From: Beaufortia kweichowensis
Taxonomy: Eukaryota > Chordata > Actinopteri > Cypriniformes > Gastromyzontidae
Direction of reading: 5' to 3'
NCBI GenBank assembly: GCA_019155185.1
Contig: CM032794.1
Location: forward strand, 9,091,988-9,155,987
DNA: 64,000 nucleotides
Position 1 is the first letter of the stretch. Each line of letters opens with the position of its first letter. Shown here piece after piece: positions 34,701 through 46,700 of the stretch. The notes under the pieces were generated by a model. It saw only the letters and a list, made by a program, of their open reading frames with translations. It did no database searches and was not told the DNA's origin. Position numbers and translations under genes: made by a program.

Positions 34701-37700
34701 TTGTGTGTACAATACAACCATTTGTGAACAAGGGTAACAAAAAATAGGCAGCTACAGTGTTCAAAGCACAAGGTGTATGGACCACCTTTTCTCTTACATT
34801 TCTGTTGTATGAAAACATCCTTACTGTTCTGCTGGCACAGAAACAAACCATTTAAGAACAAACCATCCTAAACAGGCAGGTTACGTTCCACTTAGTTGGC
34901 TGAAAGGGCAGTTGTGAAAGAGCTGACTCAGGCTTCCATTAGAGCAGATCTCAGAGCTGTTATCGGGAGGTCTAGCTGAGGTGGAGGCCTTTGAAAAGTG
35001 CTTGTCTGGGCAGAGGTGTTGAACCCCCACCACTAGAGGATAAATAGCACTTTCACAAAGAAGGAAGAGTCCCCGAGTGTAATGGTACACCCTGGAAGGG
35101 TTCCAGTTAAACCCTTGCAGTTTCTGCACACTTAAGTCTAGATGATTGTCTCAGATGGGATTTGAGAAAACGATTAGAACCTGCTGCTTCAGGGGAGCGT
35201 CGAAGACAATATTGTGCTTTGAAAGACAAGCAACCCCTCACCTCCTCTTCCTTTTTGCTCGACGGGTCTCATCCGCAACGTCCCCAGCACCACTATCTTT
35301 GCATCGACACCAACCTCTGTCTATCTGTCTGTCGTGTGTATCTCAGTTGTTCTGTCACACTCTGCCGTCTTTCTCTTAAAAGCATGTTATCTCTCGAAAC
35401 GCATTCGCTGTCTTTAAAGTGGTTAAAGTATCCAGACTCGCATTGCGGTCTGATATGGTTTCAGTTTATGAAGCAGTTAGTGACCTCTATCAGTGACTCA
35501 CCTCCCCTTCAGTTATCAGCAGACTTCAGCCTGGGAGGAAGATCCTGGAGGTGTGAATCGCATTGGAATTGTGCTTCAAAACTGACATTTTGTGAAGGCT
35601 AGCAGTTCATATACATGAAATGAACAAAGAGTAAAATAAATGATCTAAATTGGTTGGTGTAAATAGCAATATGATCTTTGCACCAACATGAAAATTGTAC
35701 AAAGATTTATTTACTGAGGTGTTGATAAACAATTAAGAATACATGCAAACAGCCATATCTGTTGATATTTTGCCAAATGAAAATAGAAGCAAAATGCTAT
35801 TTACACAGTTTTGCAGATAGCAATGTTATGGGCTAAGTAGTGACATGAGATGACATTTACTCCGAATAAAACATGGGGGGATTAATAAACTCACACATCC
35901 TGAATATTAAAGGATAATTAAAACAACTACGAGTTAAATACAGTGACCATCTGACTGAGGCAAGTTGTTACATAATTTTTTTGAAACTCCAGTACCTTAT
36001 AACTTACAATTTTTTGTAGATTACTTACATTACTGACATAATGCTTACATAATGCTGCTATTGCAAAATAAAACCACATGTTGACCTCGTGCAACAACAT
36101 TCCAGACATTTAGGAAAATTGCATTTTTTCTGTGAAGTTCAAAGTTGTGAATAATCTACACTATATATTTGATGCTTACCTGAATGTATGTTTGTTTTTG
36201 TTTAATTGTGATAAAAATGTGAGACAACTTCCCTTGACATTTAGCCCAGTCTTTTCTACAATCTATTTTGATCTCCAGTTTGCTCAGGAAGCCGTAATGT
36301 TAAGTTCTTATTTCCAATAATTCCAGGCAGAATGCATAAAGAGGGACAGGGCCAGATGCACAGCTTGTGATGGTTCAGCTAGAACAGCTGTGTGCTCCAA
36401 AAGTCTTGTAATATTTATCTATTTGTGTTGCTTACATACACCATTCCCAAGATTCATGCTGACTTCTGATTTATGTACAAACCTAACTGATAAATATGAA
36501 AGGCCCATCACAGTCAGTTACAGTATTATTCTGATGTTTTGTAGGGTGGGCTTTTGTCTACATAAAAAGGGATTGATAAGGATTTATTTCTTCAAAAACA
36601 GGTTATAGTGTTTTTATCATCACTCTCAAATCTCCTAAAACATCAACAAAAACAACAAGAAAACCATATGCACTTTATACACTCTATTTCCTTTGCTACT
36701 TTGCTTAAAATTATGTCATTTATACATATACTTTCAATGTTTAAACTTCTATTGGACCCACAACATAGGCCTAGTTATGTTTTTGGGATAGATCTGTTTT
36801 GTGCATTTCCATATTTGGATTATTCCATATTTATTATAAATTTTATTATCACAATATAATTTATCCACAATATTTGAAAGGCCAATTGTTTTGGTGTAAG
36901 CTTTAACAACAGCACTCTGTACTTAACATAAATTTACACAATAAACACAGGGAGAAGTTTTCTAAACTCATTTATAGCATACAAATATAAAAATATATTG
37001 GAGTTACAACAAAAACAACCGCACTCAAATCAAATGAGTTACTCTCCAGTCTCCCCTATGCAAATATTGTCTCAAAAAGGTTCTTTGTTATGTTTATATA
37101 ATTCCATCATAAGTTTGTTATTGTCTCCATAAAAAAGAAACCTGGAAATAATACACTTTAATTTGAACTAATCAGAGTTTTCTTAACTGAAGGGGTTGCT
37201 GCACCTGGGTACCAAGTTTTTGTCAAAGTTTTATCATAGTTTTAAGACGTTGAAGACTTGTACATTTGGCTCTCATATTTTACAAGCAAATTAATATTGA
37301 GATCAATTAAATGTGAAAGAGTATAGCTGCTCAGTAACTTTGAGTTTGGCAAAATAAAATCAAATAGCACACAACCATGCTTTACAGTTGCTGGCAAGTT
37401 ATTGAGTATATTGAGAAACACGATGGCATGAGTTCATCATACATAAAAACAAATCCACTCTTTAGAATAAAATGTTTTTCTACTCCTCAGGCAAGGTTAA
37501 ACTCCTGCACAAACTTAGAGATATCTTTATTCATTCGAATATATTTCTTGACATGTGTCTTTTTTACTTCCAACTTTATCTCATAACATTTTACATAATA
37601 TGCATTAGGAGTTTTTGTAGTGAAGTAGAGCTTACCCAGTTCATGCTGAGATACCAAGAGGAAAAATCAATTGCAAAGGTTTATTGCATTCAGGTGATAA

Positions 37701-38382
37701 GCTTTTATTGTTCATTAGTCATTTTAGATGAAAGATGTTTATAATGCTCAGCTGGAGAGATACAGTGAGGACTGAAGAATAAAAGATGGCTCCTGTCACC
37801 AGCGCCTGATGTTGAGACCCAGAGGGGCGCTTAGTGCTCTGTATTGACAACACTACTGACAGCAGTCTTACTTTGGGCACTGCAGGCCCCCTGCAAAACC
37901 TGGAATCCAACACATCAATAACACCAGTGTCTCCTCTGCTCTGGAGCCCAGCCATGAGGACACACTTCTGGAATTGAGGGCGGGAAGACAAATAAACTGG
38001 ACAGGGTGGTGGCTAATGTACTACCTGGCTGTGTAAAATATTGGAAGTGCATGACTCTTGAGGTATATTTACCAAAGGGGTGCAGCCAAGCAGAAAGGTG
38101 ACAGCAAAGGCAGTAGGGGAAAGGGTGGGCTGGGACCCATAGCTCTCTCCGTGGGAGATGACCGCTGATGGACACATATCAGACTTGGAAAACAAACACC
38201 ACTGGATAGTACAGTCCATGGACGTAACCTCTGTCCTCTCCCCCACTGCTATCTTACACACTTTATCCAAAGGGAGCACTGGGTGAGGACAGAGAAAAAA
38301 CAAACGTAGTGTATAAGACAGTGGCTTGGTTAAACAATCATGGTATCTGACAGTGTAGGAAGGATCTATGAATACTCAGTTT
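34701..38382. other. unique spacer, complex stretch at 34.88-35.13 kb
   Basis: The longest ATG frame of the window (35162-35602, 146 codons) lies here; it is rich in Ser, Leu and Cys, has no domain and reads as chance. 12-bp inverted words GTGTAAATAGCA (35657) and TGCTATTTACAC (35795) are noted. 35.9-37.7 kb is AT-rich. A block with CTCTGGAGCCCAG lies at 37.8-38.3 kb. No gene recognised. Confidence 0.4.
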
Positions 38383-38457
38383 AATATAATATAATATAAT
38401 ATAATATAATATAATATAATATAATATAATATAATATAATATAATATAATATAATAT
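38383..38457. repeat. pentanucleotide microsatellite (AATAT)15
   Basis: Fifteen uninterrupted AATAT units, followed by ATATATA. The longest simple repeat in the window and free of interruptions, so it is likely length-polymorphic. Confidence 0.97.
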
Positions 38458-38549
38458 ATACAGAATTTACTACTTCCATGTTGCTTTATGCTTAAATGCC
38501 TATACATCAATCAAATCAAGGAGTGGCAGCTGCAATTTGCTGATCACCA

Positions 38550-38880
38550 ACATCATTTATTGATGAAACCAATCATCGTCTACGGTGGCAGCGATAGCAA
38601 GCGCACACAAGTAGCAATATGTAAAACAATTCAGCCGCTAAACATTATAAAATCTCAGCCTGTAAGCGCTGCTGACACGAGCTTGTGAAGTGCTAATTAG
38701 TAATAGCTAAGGTGGTCTCATTCCACATTACACCTTAAATGTCACTGACAACGTGTGTACCACCCTAGTCGGCGATTAACAAAAGCTTTTCAGCCAAATT
38801 AATTGGTCTTTCGACTTTTCTGCTGGGTACAGCGTGTGATGTGTGTGCTAGGAACTAAATTAGATCTTTGTTAAAGGGGA
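38550..38880. promoter_or_regulatory. conserved-element-like block
   Basis: Starts just after the microsatellite. Repeat-free with retained CpGs and strings such as GTGCTAATTAGTAATAGC, GTCGGCGATTAAC and AAATTAATTGGTC. Role inferred. Confidence 0.3.
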
Positions 38881-39376
38881 GAACTTCTTCGTTTTGAAGG
38901 TAGTAGTGTCTTTATTTCACTTCAAAGGACACCAACACTCACCCCACATACTGAGCTTTGGGAGTGGGTAGGGAGAGGACGTGTTGTCTGTCATAGTTGT
39001 TTTTTTGCAGTGGTCATCTGATCTCAGCTGGACAACGAAAAGGGCTGTGGAGGTTTGGGTCGAGCGCCTGAGACTCCCATCACAGCTGGATGAGGTGGCA
39101 GAGACTTTGATGGCTGGGTGAACACGGGCCTGCTATAGTAGAAGGATATCAAAGGTGAACAAACAAGCAGAGATGAAGTATGTGTGGGTGTCATGACCCA
39201 CAGTGCAGAGGGGAAGAGTAAACCTAAGAGGAAGAGAGGCATCAGGCATCCCTTTGATTTAGCCAAGGACATTCTGATGTGTGTGGAGTGTTGCTCATTT
39301 TTCAGTTTTTTCCTATGCTGTTCATGTCTATGTCACAATATTTTGATACCTACGCTGTATTTACACTTACATGTAT
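38881..39376. other. unique spacer
   Basis: No repeat or exon recognised. Frames at 39024-39272 and 39184-39438 overlap on opposite strands, without domains. Confidence 0.4.
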
Positions 39377-39510
39377 GCATTTGGCTAATGCTTTTTTCCA
39401 AAGTGACTTACAATGCATTAAACTATACATTTTTTTGAGTATGTGCAATTCCTGGAATTGAACCCATGACCTTGGCTTTGTTAGCGATGTATAATGTAAT
39501 GTGCTGCCTC
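39377..39510 (-). mobile_element. tRNA-headed SINE fragment with conserved tail block
   Basis: On the minus strand, GGTTCAATTCC (39454-39464) is a decayed RNA polymerase III B box inside GGTCATGGGTTCAATTCC. Downstream on that strand is the block TAAGTCACTTTGGAAAAAAG followed by CATTAGCCAAATGC (39377-39419), which resembles the tail shared by fish V-SINE/HE1-type elements. The A-box side is diverged or truncated. No target duplication seen. Confidence 0.62.
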
Positions 39511-40210
39511 ATACACAATATCTTCTAAATATTACATTTCATTCCAGTGTTGTTTAACAAAATGGACAATTGTTTTACTAATAGACAATGTTTTCTGAAG
39601 TCAGAAACACAGGGTAGAGAACTAAGCTCTTGTTTCAATCTTTTCTGTTAGTTTTGGTATATTATAATAAATTCATTTAGAAATAGAAACTTTAACAGAC
39701 ACCAAAAAAACAACAACATTGGAAGTAGTTAAACATGAGAATATGGCTACACAGCAAATCCTACAGCAAGTCATACTGTAAACATAAAAAATGTTTGTGA
39801 GGTCTGATTCTCAAGGTTAATCATCTTGATCAAGTTCACAAAGACAAGTTTTGAATAGCAGTTCTTGGCCTTGAAATTATTATCATTTGCATCATCATCT
39901 GCATATCATGTGCAAAAGGTCACATACTCTGCCAATGTTTTATTTCAGTGTGTTTTTTATTTCTGAGTGCAGACATATTGTAACTATTGTAGTGAAAAGG
40001 ATTTGAGTCCTGCTGTGTTGTCTGTGTCAAGTCTTTCTGCTGTTATGCCCAAATTCCCTTGCCAGAACAGTTGCACTGCTCATGTGTCAAAAATCACACC
40101 GACTTTAAACAAGTATCAAATTAGATACTATATATATTTTATCAGACTGCACATTTTCCTATACTGATTCAAATATAGAATACAGGAAAAAATTAATTCT
40201 GTTCCCCCCC
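39511..40210. other. AT-rich spacer
   Basis: Contains an octamer ATTTGCAT at 39885-39892 next to ATCATCTGCATATCATG, of uncertain meaning. No gene recognised. Confidence 0.4.
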
Positions 40211-40242
40211 ATTCAATAAAGGTGATATTCAATAAAGGTGAT
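40211..40242. repeat. 16-bp exact tandem duplication
   Basis: ATTCAATAAAGGTGAT is present twice head-to-tail with no mismatch (40211-40226 and 40227-40242), following a short C run. It looks like a recent replication-slippage event. Confidence 0.95.
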
Positions 40243-42482
40243 AAAGCTGTGTTTGGCACGGTGTCAATCCAGCTGCGCTCTGGCAAGATTCTGGAGCACA
40301 CAAAGCGTCAGGTTCATCAGTTGGAGGGCAATGCTTTATGACAGCCCCAATTTTTACTCTTAGCTGAGTGTCACAGACAAAGCTGCTTACAGGAGCAATC
40401 AGGCTTACAACAGTGCCCATAACACTACATACTGGACCATATGTTGGTCTGTGCTCACCAAATCCCAACACACCTCTGCTGTTTACAGTTACTTGTTAAA
40501 CTGAGATCACAATGTGTCACCTGGGACAGAAACGGATTATGATACCTCCCTCTTTAAAGCACGGACATGAAGAATTTAACGAAGTTTAAAACAAACATTT
40601 TTAGGAACATTTATTTCTCAGATCTATTGATTTAATTTATAAAGGCTGTAACAACGTCAAATTTCATGTACATAGAAGAAACAGTTTTAACAATGAATTT
40701 GTGGGTAACTATATCACTTACATTTGAAGAGTCATCTGGCAAACTGATCTTTTTCATTTGCACTTTTTTGGATAGAACCGTTGATCCGATGCAGAAGCAG
40801 TATGCCATCTGAGTGTTATATATTCAATGTCTTTAATCCATCTGTTAATCCAGAAAAACCGCAGCGCCTCAATTTACTTGTATGTCTTTTAGGGCAATTT
40901 TGACCTGTCCAATATGGAGGACTCGTTTACGTATCGCAGGAACTGGCCAAAGCGCCAGTGTTTCAAACAACTAATGTCAACTAATGTCATAACTAATTTT
41001 AACATACTGAATTTCGGACACAATAACGTATGTGTCACTCACACTTATTTGTTTGCAAAATCGCTCTTCTTCTGTTCAAATGCGGTTCATAAACAGCTCA
41101 AGGTCGCCTCCTAGCCTTGCATATGGATTTAACACACAGGACGTCACACCAGACGTTTTATTACTGAATGCTCGATGGAAATTCTCCAAATTCTCCCTAA
41201 AGAAACGTAATGTCAACATAAAAAAGCCATCAACATGTCTACAAACATGCACACGTTTGGATTAAAAGCCTTAAAGGACGTTGTGAGAATCTGACTGGAA
41301 TTCATACTACAGTATACGTTTTTGCTTCGTTATTTCTCATTACAGGTATGGTTTTCATTTTACATATTTGATATGCATTCCTCACTCAAATGGATATATC
41401 TATTTCTAAAACATTTTGTCGTAATTTAATATGGAAAATTAACTTCTTTCAAGGTTACACAGTATTCAGTAAATGTAAACAAGCAAAGAAGTGATTTGGT
41501 GTCACTTGTTAAGTCGTAAAGTAAGGAATAGCTTTTTCAAGTTAAAAGCCTTCCCTTCGTATCAAGCGAAGCTACTATTTATGAGCACGATTTATTTATA
41601 TTACACATTTAAGCTAAACTTTTATAAACTGCACTGCAGTGTCCAGGCTCGTGAATTCATAAAAAATGAATCGCTCGTCTGGCCATCTGGGATTTCGTTA
41701 TGGGGATAAAGGTTAGGTTAGATGTTTTTCGGTAGTTTCACATTATGTCACGAGCGTATATTAGCATTGTTTGTTGTTTGCTTGTGGAGCATGTGGACCC
41801 GGAAGCGGTGGTGTGTGAAGCAGGTGTCAGTAACCCATCTAACGAAGCACATTTTAAAAACTAAACTGCTTAGGATACTATGATTTATAACCAGTTGCAA
41901 AGTTGCCTTCCAGTTAGCAGTATACTGTAAACAAAAAAAAACAAACAAACAAAGAAAAACAACAGTTTGATTGCTTATACGCATTGGTCAGACAGTTTCT
42001 TCATTCTTTGTGTCTATGTAGGCCTGTCCAAAGCGGTTATCAGATGTATATTTTTACCACAATAATAGACCAATCTCTTACAACTTGCCCAATTAACCAA
42101 ACTTGAACTAACAGCAAAGGAAACTGAAAACAAGAATGGGTAAAGCCAGGCCAAAGCATTGACTGTTTCATCAAATAGATAGAAGTAGCTAGCAGATCAT
42201 TAGACAGCTTGTTAGCATATACAGCAAATGCCCCTTTTCTCTCTGTTAATTTCCAGCCAGTGTACTGATAGGAGGGGGAGAGAAAACATATCCAGGGTGA
42301 TGTACAGTAATGGCCTAGCAGATTGCTTCATTCTAGGGAGTGGGGGTTTGCTGATAGCAGGTTATGATTCTGGTGTGAGAGAGAGAGTGATGGAGAGAGA
42401 GCCCAGGCTTTTTGCCTACAATGCAGGTCATTAGAGACAGGATGGTTTGGCCAGCCCCTGCGTCATAGCTCGCTAGCCTCAG
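40243..42482. other. unique spacer
   Basis: No gene. AACTAATGTC is duplicated near 40970-40990. An A-rich (AAAC)n-like tract lies at about 41930-41962. Frames at 41032-41265 and 41491-41709 have no domain. Confidence 0.4.
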
Positions 42483-42535
42483 ATGGTGGGGAGCTGGCCA
42501 AGCTGTTCAGCTGGCAAAGATACAGCAAGGACCAG
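42483..42535 (+). other. very weak exon candidate
   Basis: A CAG/GTGAGT donor match at 42533-42541 is a perfect consensus, and an acceptor-like CTAGCCTCAG ends at 42482, defining a 53-nt segment beginning ATG. The polypyrimidine tract upstream is poor and there is no protein similarity that I recognise. Probably a chance pair or a non-coding exon. Confidence 0.12.
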
Positions 42536-43139
42536 GTGAGTTTGGCTCACCTCCTCTACTGTGCCCGCTTTCTCCCCATCACAGTACGATTTTCCCACTG
42601 AGCCTGGCTACTCCTGACTGAACAGTGAGTTGGGCGTGTTGGCATTGGCACCTGCGCTCTTTCCAGATTTGCATACAAACTACTCCCATATATCATACCA
42701 GACCCTTTTGACCTTAGCTTTGTTCGGACAGGGCAGGTGAACATTCACCGATAGTTTTCTTAACTGTCCTAGTCTAAGCATCTGTATCAAAGCTCTCACA
42801 CCCTAACTTCACTGTTCCCTCTATTTATTGTCTGTTCAGCTTGGCAGAGCGAACTAGAGGAATATCAATATGCTCAGTACGTGTTATACATTTAGACTGT
42901 GTGACTTAACGCTCCCCCAAGACTCCAGGGGCATTTCATCCACCCACAGCCTGTTTTTTTGTCCCATCAGTTGTCAGAGTCTATGATGTTGTGAGAGCAA
43001 ACATGTTCGTGTAATGCAGGAAATACGCGAAGTCTGTGCTTTGAGATACCCGTCTCACAGCAGCTCTCTGTTTCATGTGGCTTGTTGTAAGAGTATCTGC
43101 AGAGTTAAGGGAAGTTAAAACACAGAAGCCGTCAAATTA
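42536..43139. other. unique DNA, mixed composition
   Basis: Nothing recognised. A reverse-strand frame at 42556-42744 is incidental. Confidence 0.4.
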
Positions 43140-43830
43140 CCTGTCATACCTGCTTGTTTGTGCTGTTAAGCGCTCTGCACTCTGCCAGTACACATTCTCA
43201 TCAATTAGCCTCCATCTTTTCGCAGTGCTATGTGTTCCCAGAGCAGTTTAAAAACATATCTTAACAAGCAGTCCTGCTGGGGTCGGTGAGGTAATGGTGG
43301 CGTGCCGAGAACATGTACTCCAAGCGGGGAGAGCCCATCAAAAGCATAATCTACCCATAGCTGTGTCTGTGCTATCCCTTTAGGAATGACCCTCTCTGCC
43401 CTTTGTTGGGTCTATAATGGGGTCGTATTTGAAAAACAATACAAGGGCATCACATGTTTGGGCTGAAAGACCATGTAATGTGCAGATGAAATTCAAAGGA
43501 GTGTTGGTTTGAAGAGGGAGTGAGTGTCGGTTTGCTAGGAAGATTAAGCACTGTTGGCTCTCCTCGCAATCAGCATCCACTTTCATCTGCTGTCCGTTGG
43601 CATTGCTCGTGCGTCACAGATGATGAGCCCAATGAGTGCCATATAGTGTCTGCGAGAGACATTAATGATGTTCAGAGCATGCGCCTGCTGAGCACTTTGA
43701 TTCGACACAGCTGGCCGTGTGAATAATCCAGAGGAAGAAGTGAAAGGGAGATGAAAGAGCATCTGAGCGACGTGTCTAAACGGTGCACGGACACGAGGGG
43801 ACAAGAGGGGAGCTCTCTTTGGAGTGCTGT
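43140..43830. promoter_or_regulatory. conserved-element-like region
   Basis: Repeat-free, balanced composition with retained CpGs, including TCAATTAGCCTCC near 43201 and GACATTAATGATG near 43660. Overlapping frames of 68-102 codons on both strands (43380-43980) have no domains. Role inferred. Confidence 0.26.
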
Positions 43831-44289
43831 CATGCAGGAGAAAGAAAAAAACAAATATAGCCCCTTGTCACGCTGTGTTCTGCTGGAAGGGAAACAACTG
43901 AGGGAGTATTGAACTTTGGAGAATGTTGCTAATAGATAAATCAGCTGGGAATGTTGAAAACATACATTTTTGTTGGGCATTAAGTTAATGACAGATGGAT
44001 AATTGCATTACAGTTGCACTGGGATCACTAGATGTCGTAAATGTAAATATAGAAATTCGTTGAACTGAGCTTTTTTCTATGTCTTTTTTTATAGTTCTGG
44101 TCCCTAATGCTAATTGGTTAGAATAGCTGTGGTTTATTAATAATGCAGACCTCTTTACCAAGTTACTATTTGTATCACTGTTTTCTGTCTTGCATAGCAA
44201 TGTACGGTTACTGTTACTGTTTACATGGCAGCGACTATATTTGCTAATAGAAGGATGGCAACAAAACTTATACCAACAATAAACACTAT
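43831..44289. other. unique spacer
   Basis: AT-rich non-coding DNA upstream of the MITE. Nothing recognised. Confidence 0.42.
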
Positions 44290-44522
44290 GGGCCGGTTTC
44301 CTAGACAGGGCTTAAACCTAGTCCCAGACTAAAATGCATTTTTGAGCTGTCTTAACTGAAAACAACTTGCTCTGACATATCTTAAAACATATCAGTGACA
44401 TTGCCTTGTCTTAAGATTCACACCAGTAATGTTTTTTTGTAAGGTATGTTTAAAAATTGTCCTAATTTTTAAGGCCTAGGCCTAGTCTTGGATTAATCTA
44501 AACCCTGCCAAGGAAACCGCCC
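44290..44522. mobile_element. palindromic MITE with about 40-bp imperfect terminal inverted repeats
   Basis: The left end GGGCCGGTTTCC, then TAGACAGGGCTTAAACC and AGTCCCAGACTA, is mirrored at the right end, which in reverse complement reads GGGCGGTTTCC, TTGGCAGGGTTTAGA and AATCCAAGACTAGGCC. The unit is about 233 bp, has no coding frame and is flanked by CTAT on both sides (44286-44289 and 44523-44526), a possible 4-bp target duplication. I recall this family as very common in cyprinids. A second, truncated copy is at 22493. Confidence 0.82.
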
Positions 44523-46326
44523 CTATACATTTTTATAATTTGTTGGAAAAAAGCCATTCTTGATGTTGACTATATTTTGGCCCTTACTTTGTATTCACAA
44601 TAGCACAAGCTCTCTTATGGTTGTTTTGAGTTAAATATGCACATAGCTGACTGTTACAAATTTGATGCCTGAATCACAAAACATTTTGGACCCTGTTTAC
44701 CTCTTTAGCAGGAGTCAGCTGTCTTATAAAAGCAATCAAATATATACCAGTGAGGATTTTGTTGACATGTGGCACCATCCTTCCTCAATTCTGGCAATCT
44801 TGGTATTACCTTCAGTTTGGAGGCATGTAGTCAGGGTTGCTACTTTTATTTATTTTCTGCCTTTGTAAAAATTTCTCGGCATTGGAGTATTTTTGTGACT
44901 GCTGTGTCCTTGCAGCTGCAGTAATGTAACTATGATCAATATTATGTACTGTGTTTAGACATTGGCAGGCATCTTAACCTGTTAGAGTATAAACCTAAAA
45001 TTAGTGTTGACCTATTTTGGATAGGATATAATATTTCACCTGCTCCCCATTTTTCTCTGTAGATTGGAAGGGGTGTGTTCTCGATTGTGTGTGGTAATAA
45101 TATACTGTATGGTGGTTCTGCCTTTATTAAGGACTTGGTAGCAAAAAGGGTTTTATTTTCTTCAGTGAAATTCCCAAGATGTAGTTTGCTACATCTGTGT
45201 GATGCATGCTACCTCAAGCACCACCACACACTCACCTGTACCACTGAGATCTGATCACCTGAGACAGCAGGCATTAAATTAGATTTGTGTTATTTGTTTT
45301 CAGCTAAACAGTATTTTCTGCTTTAGCCTTTCAGGCTGAGTTAAATGTAAAAAAGTAAGCCTGAATATATATATATATAATTTACCAATTACTTTACTTA
45401 TGTTCTTATGTCACTAATCCTTAAATGACACTTTTAGACAGACTATATGAAATAGTCTCTTCTTTACCAATGGGCATCTTCATTTTTGATTACCTTCACA
45501 CATATCAGTCAGCTTCATTTCGTTTGCTAAGCATCTCTCGGATTTGCCTTATGTCTCGGGCATTTGTTTATACTTCAAAAAGTCATTCACGTAAATTTAA
45601 CAAACTTATTCCCAGATCTGGAGATAGTGTTATGATTGTGTTTAAGCATAAATAAGTTAATGTTTGATGAAGAAAACATCATGAAAGTATGATCTTCATC
45701 GAGCCCAACAATGAATGCTGAAATACTAATGTCAGTTCTCGGTACCCACTGAGGGTTTCAGGATAGATTTACACTTGGAGAAAAAAGATCTCTGCTTTGG
45801 GAGGGAATCAGTTTTTTGCCATGCCTGGTGATTTTCAATAGAATCCCTATATATGAACGGTCTGGATTGAGTGCCAAATGTACTTTTTAGTCTATTGCTT
45901 AGAAAAGTGTATAGACCCTTGAGGTCTCCCTTCACATGTGTAAATTTCACTGACTCACTACCTTTTGATGATGAGACAGAGGTCATGCAAAGCTTGAAAG
46001 CATTTGTCCCTTACCAACACTTAACCCAAATCTCATAGTGTCTGCTGAAGTTCAAAGGACTGAAGCAACTTCAGTTGGCACAGTACGATGTTTGACAACT
46101 CAGAACTGTCTAACATAACTGTCTAACAAAAGCAATTACCTGTGAATAAATGTCTTAAAATATGTTTTACATGCTAATTATAATGTGTAAAACATTGGCA
46201 TTCAGGTCTGCATGCTAAGAGTCACACCGAATAGTTGGTGTGCATAATGAATGCAGTGGAAATAATAATTATGTGCTGCAGATAAAACTGCCGTGCCTGG
46301 CACCCCAGAGCAAAATCATATAACTT
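44523..46326. other. AT-rich spacer
   Basis: A short (AT)n run at about 45365-45379. Frames at 45425-45655 and 45732-45986 have no domain. Nothing else recognised. Confidence 0.42.
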
Positions 46327-46382
46327 TTTTGTTAGCTAAGGTGATATTAAGGTGACTATTTTTTGTTAGCTAAGGTGATATT
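46327..46382. repeat. 34-bp-period tandem duplication
   Basis: A 22-bp word (TTTTGTTAGCTAAGG plus TGATATT) at 46327-46348 is repeated exactly at 46361-46382, with a 12-bp spacer that ends the unit. The perfect match suggests a recent duplication. Confidence 0.93.
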
Positions 46383-46559
46383 TTGTAGCATAATCCATGA
46401 TTTAGACTGCCCTGAGTATATTTGCATCTGAGCATAAATATGTAATATTAGCATTGCACCATTCAGAACTTTACTTGCGAGAAGGTCCATGCAGGGTTTT
46501 GATTTTTATTGGACCCGTCATGATCTGGTCTGTGATGACATAAGTACGTAAGATCAGTC

Positions 46560-46700
46560 AGATTGGTTTGTTTGATGCAGAACAATGTTCTCACCTCCCC
46601 TTTCATTTCTTCCCCCTTTGCATGCAAATAAGGTGCTGTCGTGGCTGTCGAAGTTTTTGTGAGACCTTTTGACGATTAATAAAATATGCTAAAGGGAATA
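46560..46700. promoter_or_regulatory. enhancer-like block with palindromic octamer
   Basis: TTTGCATGCAAA at 46617-46628 is a perfect 12-bp palindrome and overlaps ATGCAAAT (46622-46629), a POU octamer. ACAATG at 46582-46587 is a SOX-type core 30 bp upstream. GACGATTAATAAAATATG follows. The POU/SOX reading is inferred from motifs alone. Confidence 0.3.

Noticed and set aside
35162..35602. Longest ATG frame in the window (146 codons, plus strand)
   Set aside because: No domain or family recognised, Ser/Leu/Cys-rich composition, no splice context; its length is not remarkable for 64 kb in six frames.
35657..35806. 12-bp inverted words as a foldback element
   Set aside because: No further complementarity between the arms; likely chance in AT-rich DNA.
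39440..39510. A functional tRNA gene on the minus strand
   Set aside because: B box decayed, A box not recognisable, and it is fused to a SINE tail block.
42483..42535. A coding exon starting with ATG
   Set aside because: Perfect donor but poor polypyrimidine tract, only 53 nt, no protein similarity; kept only as a very weak candidate.
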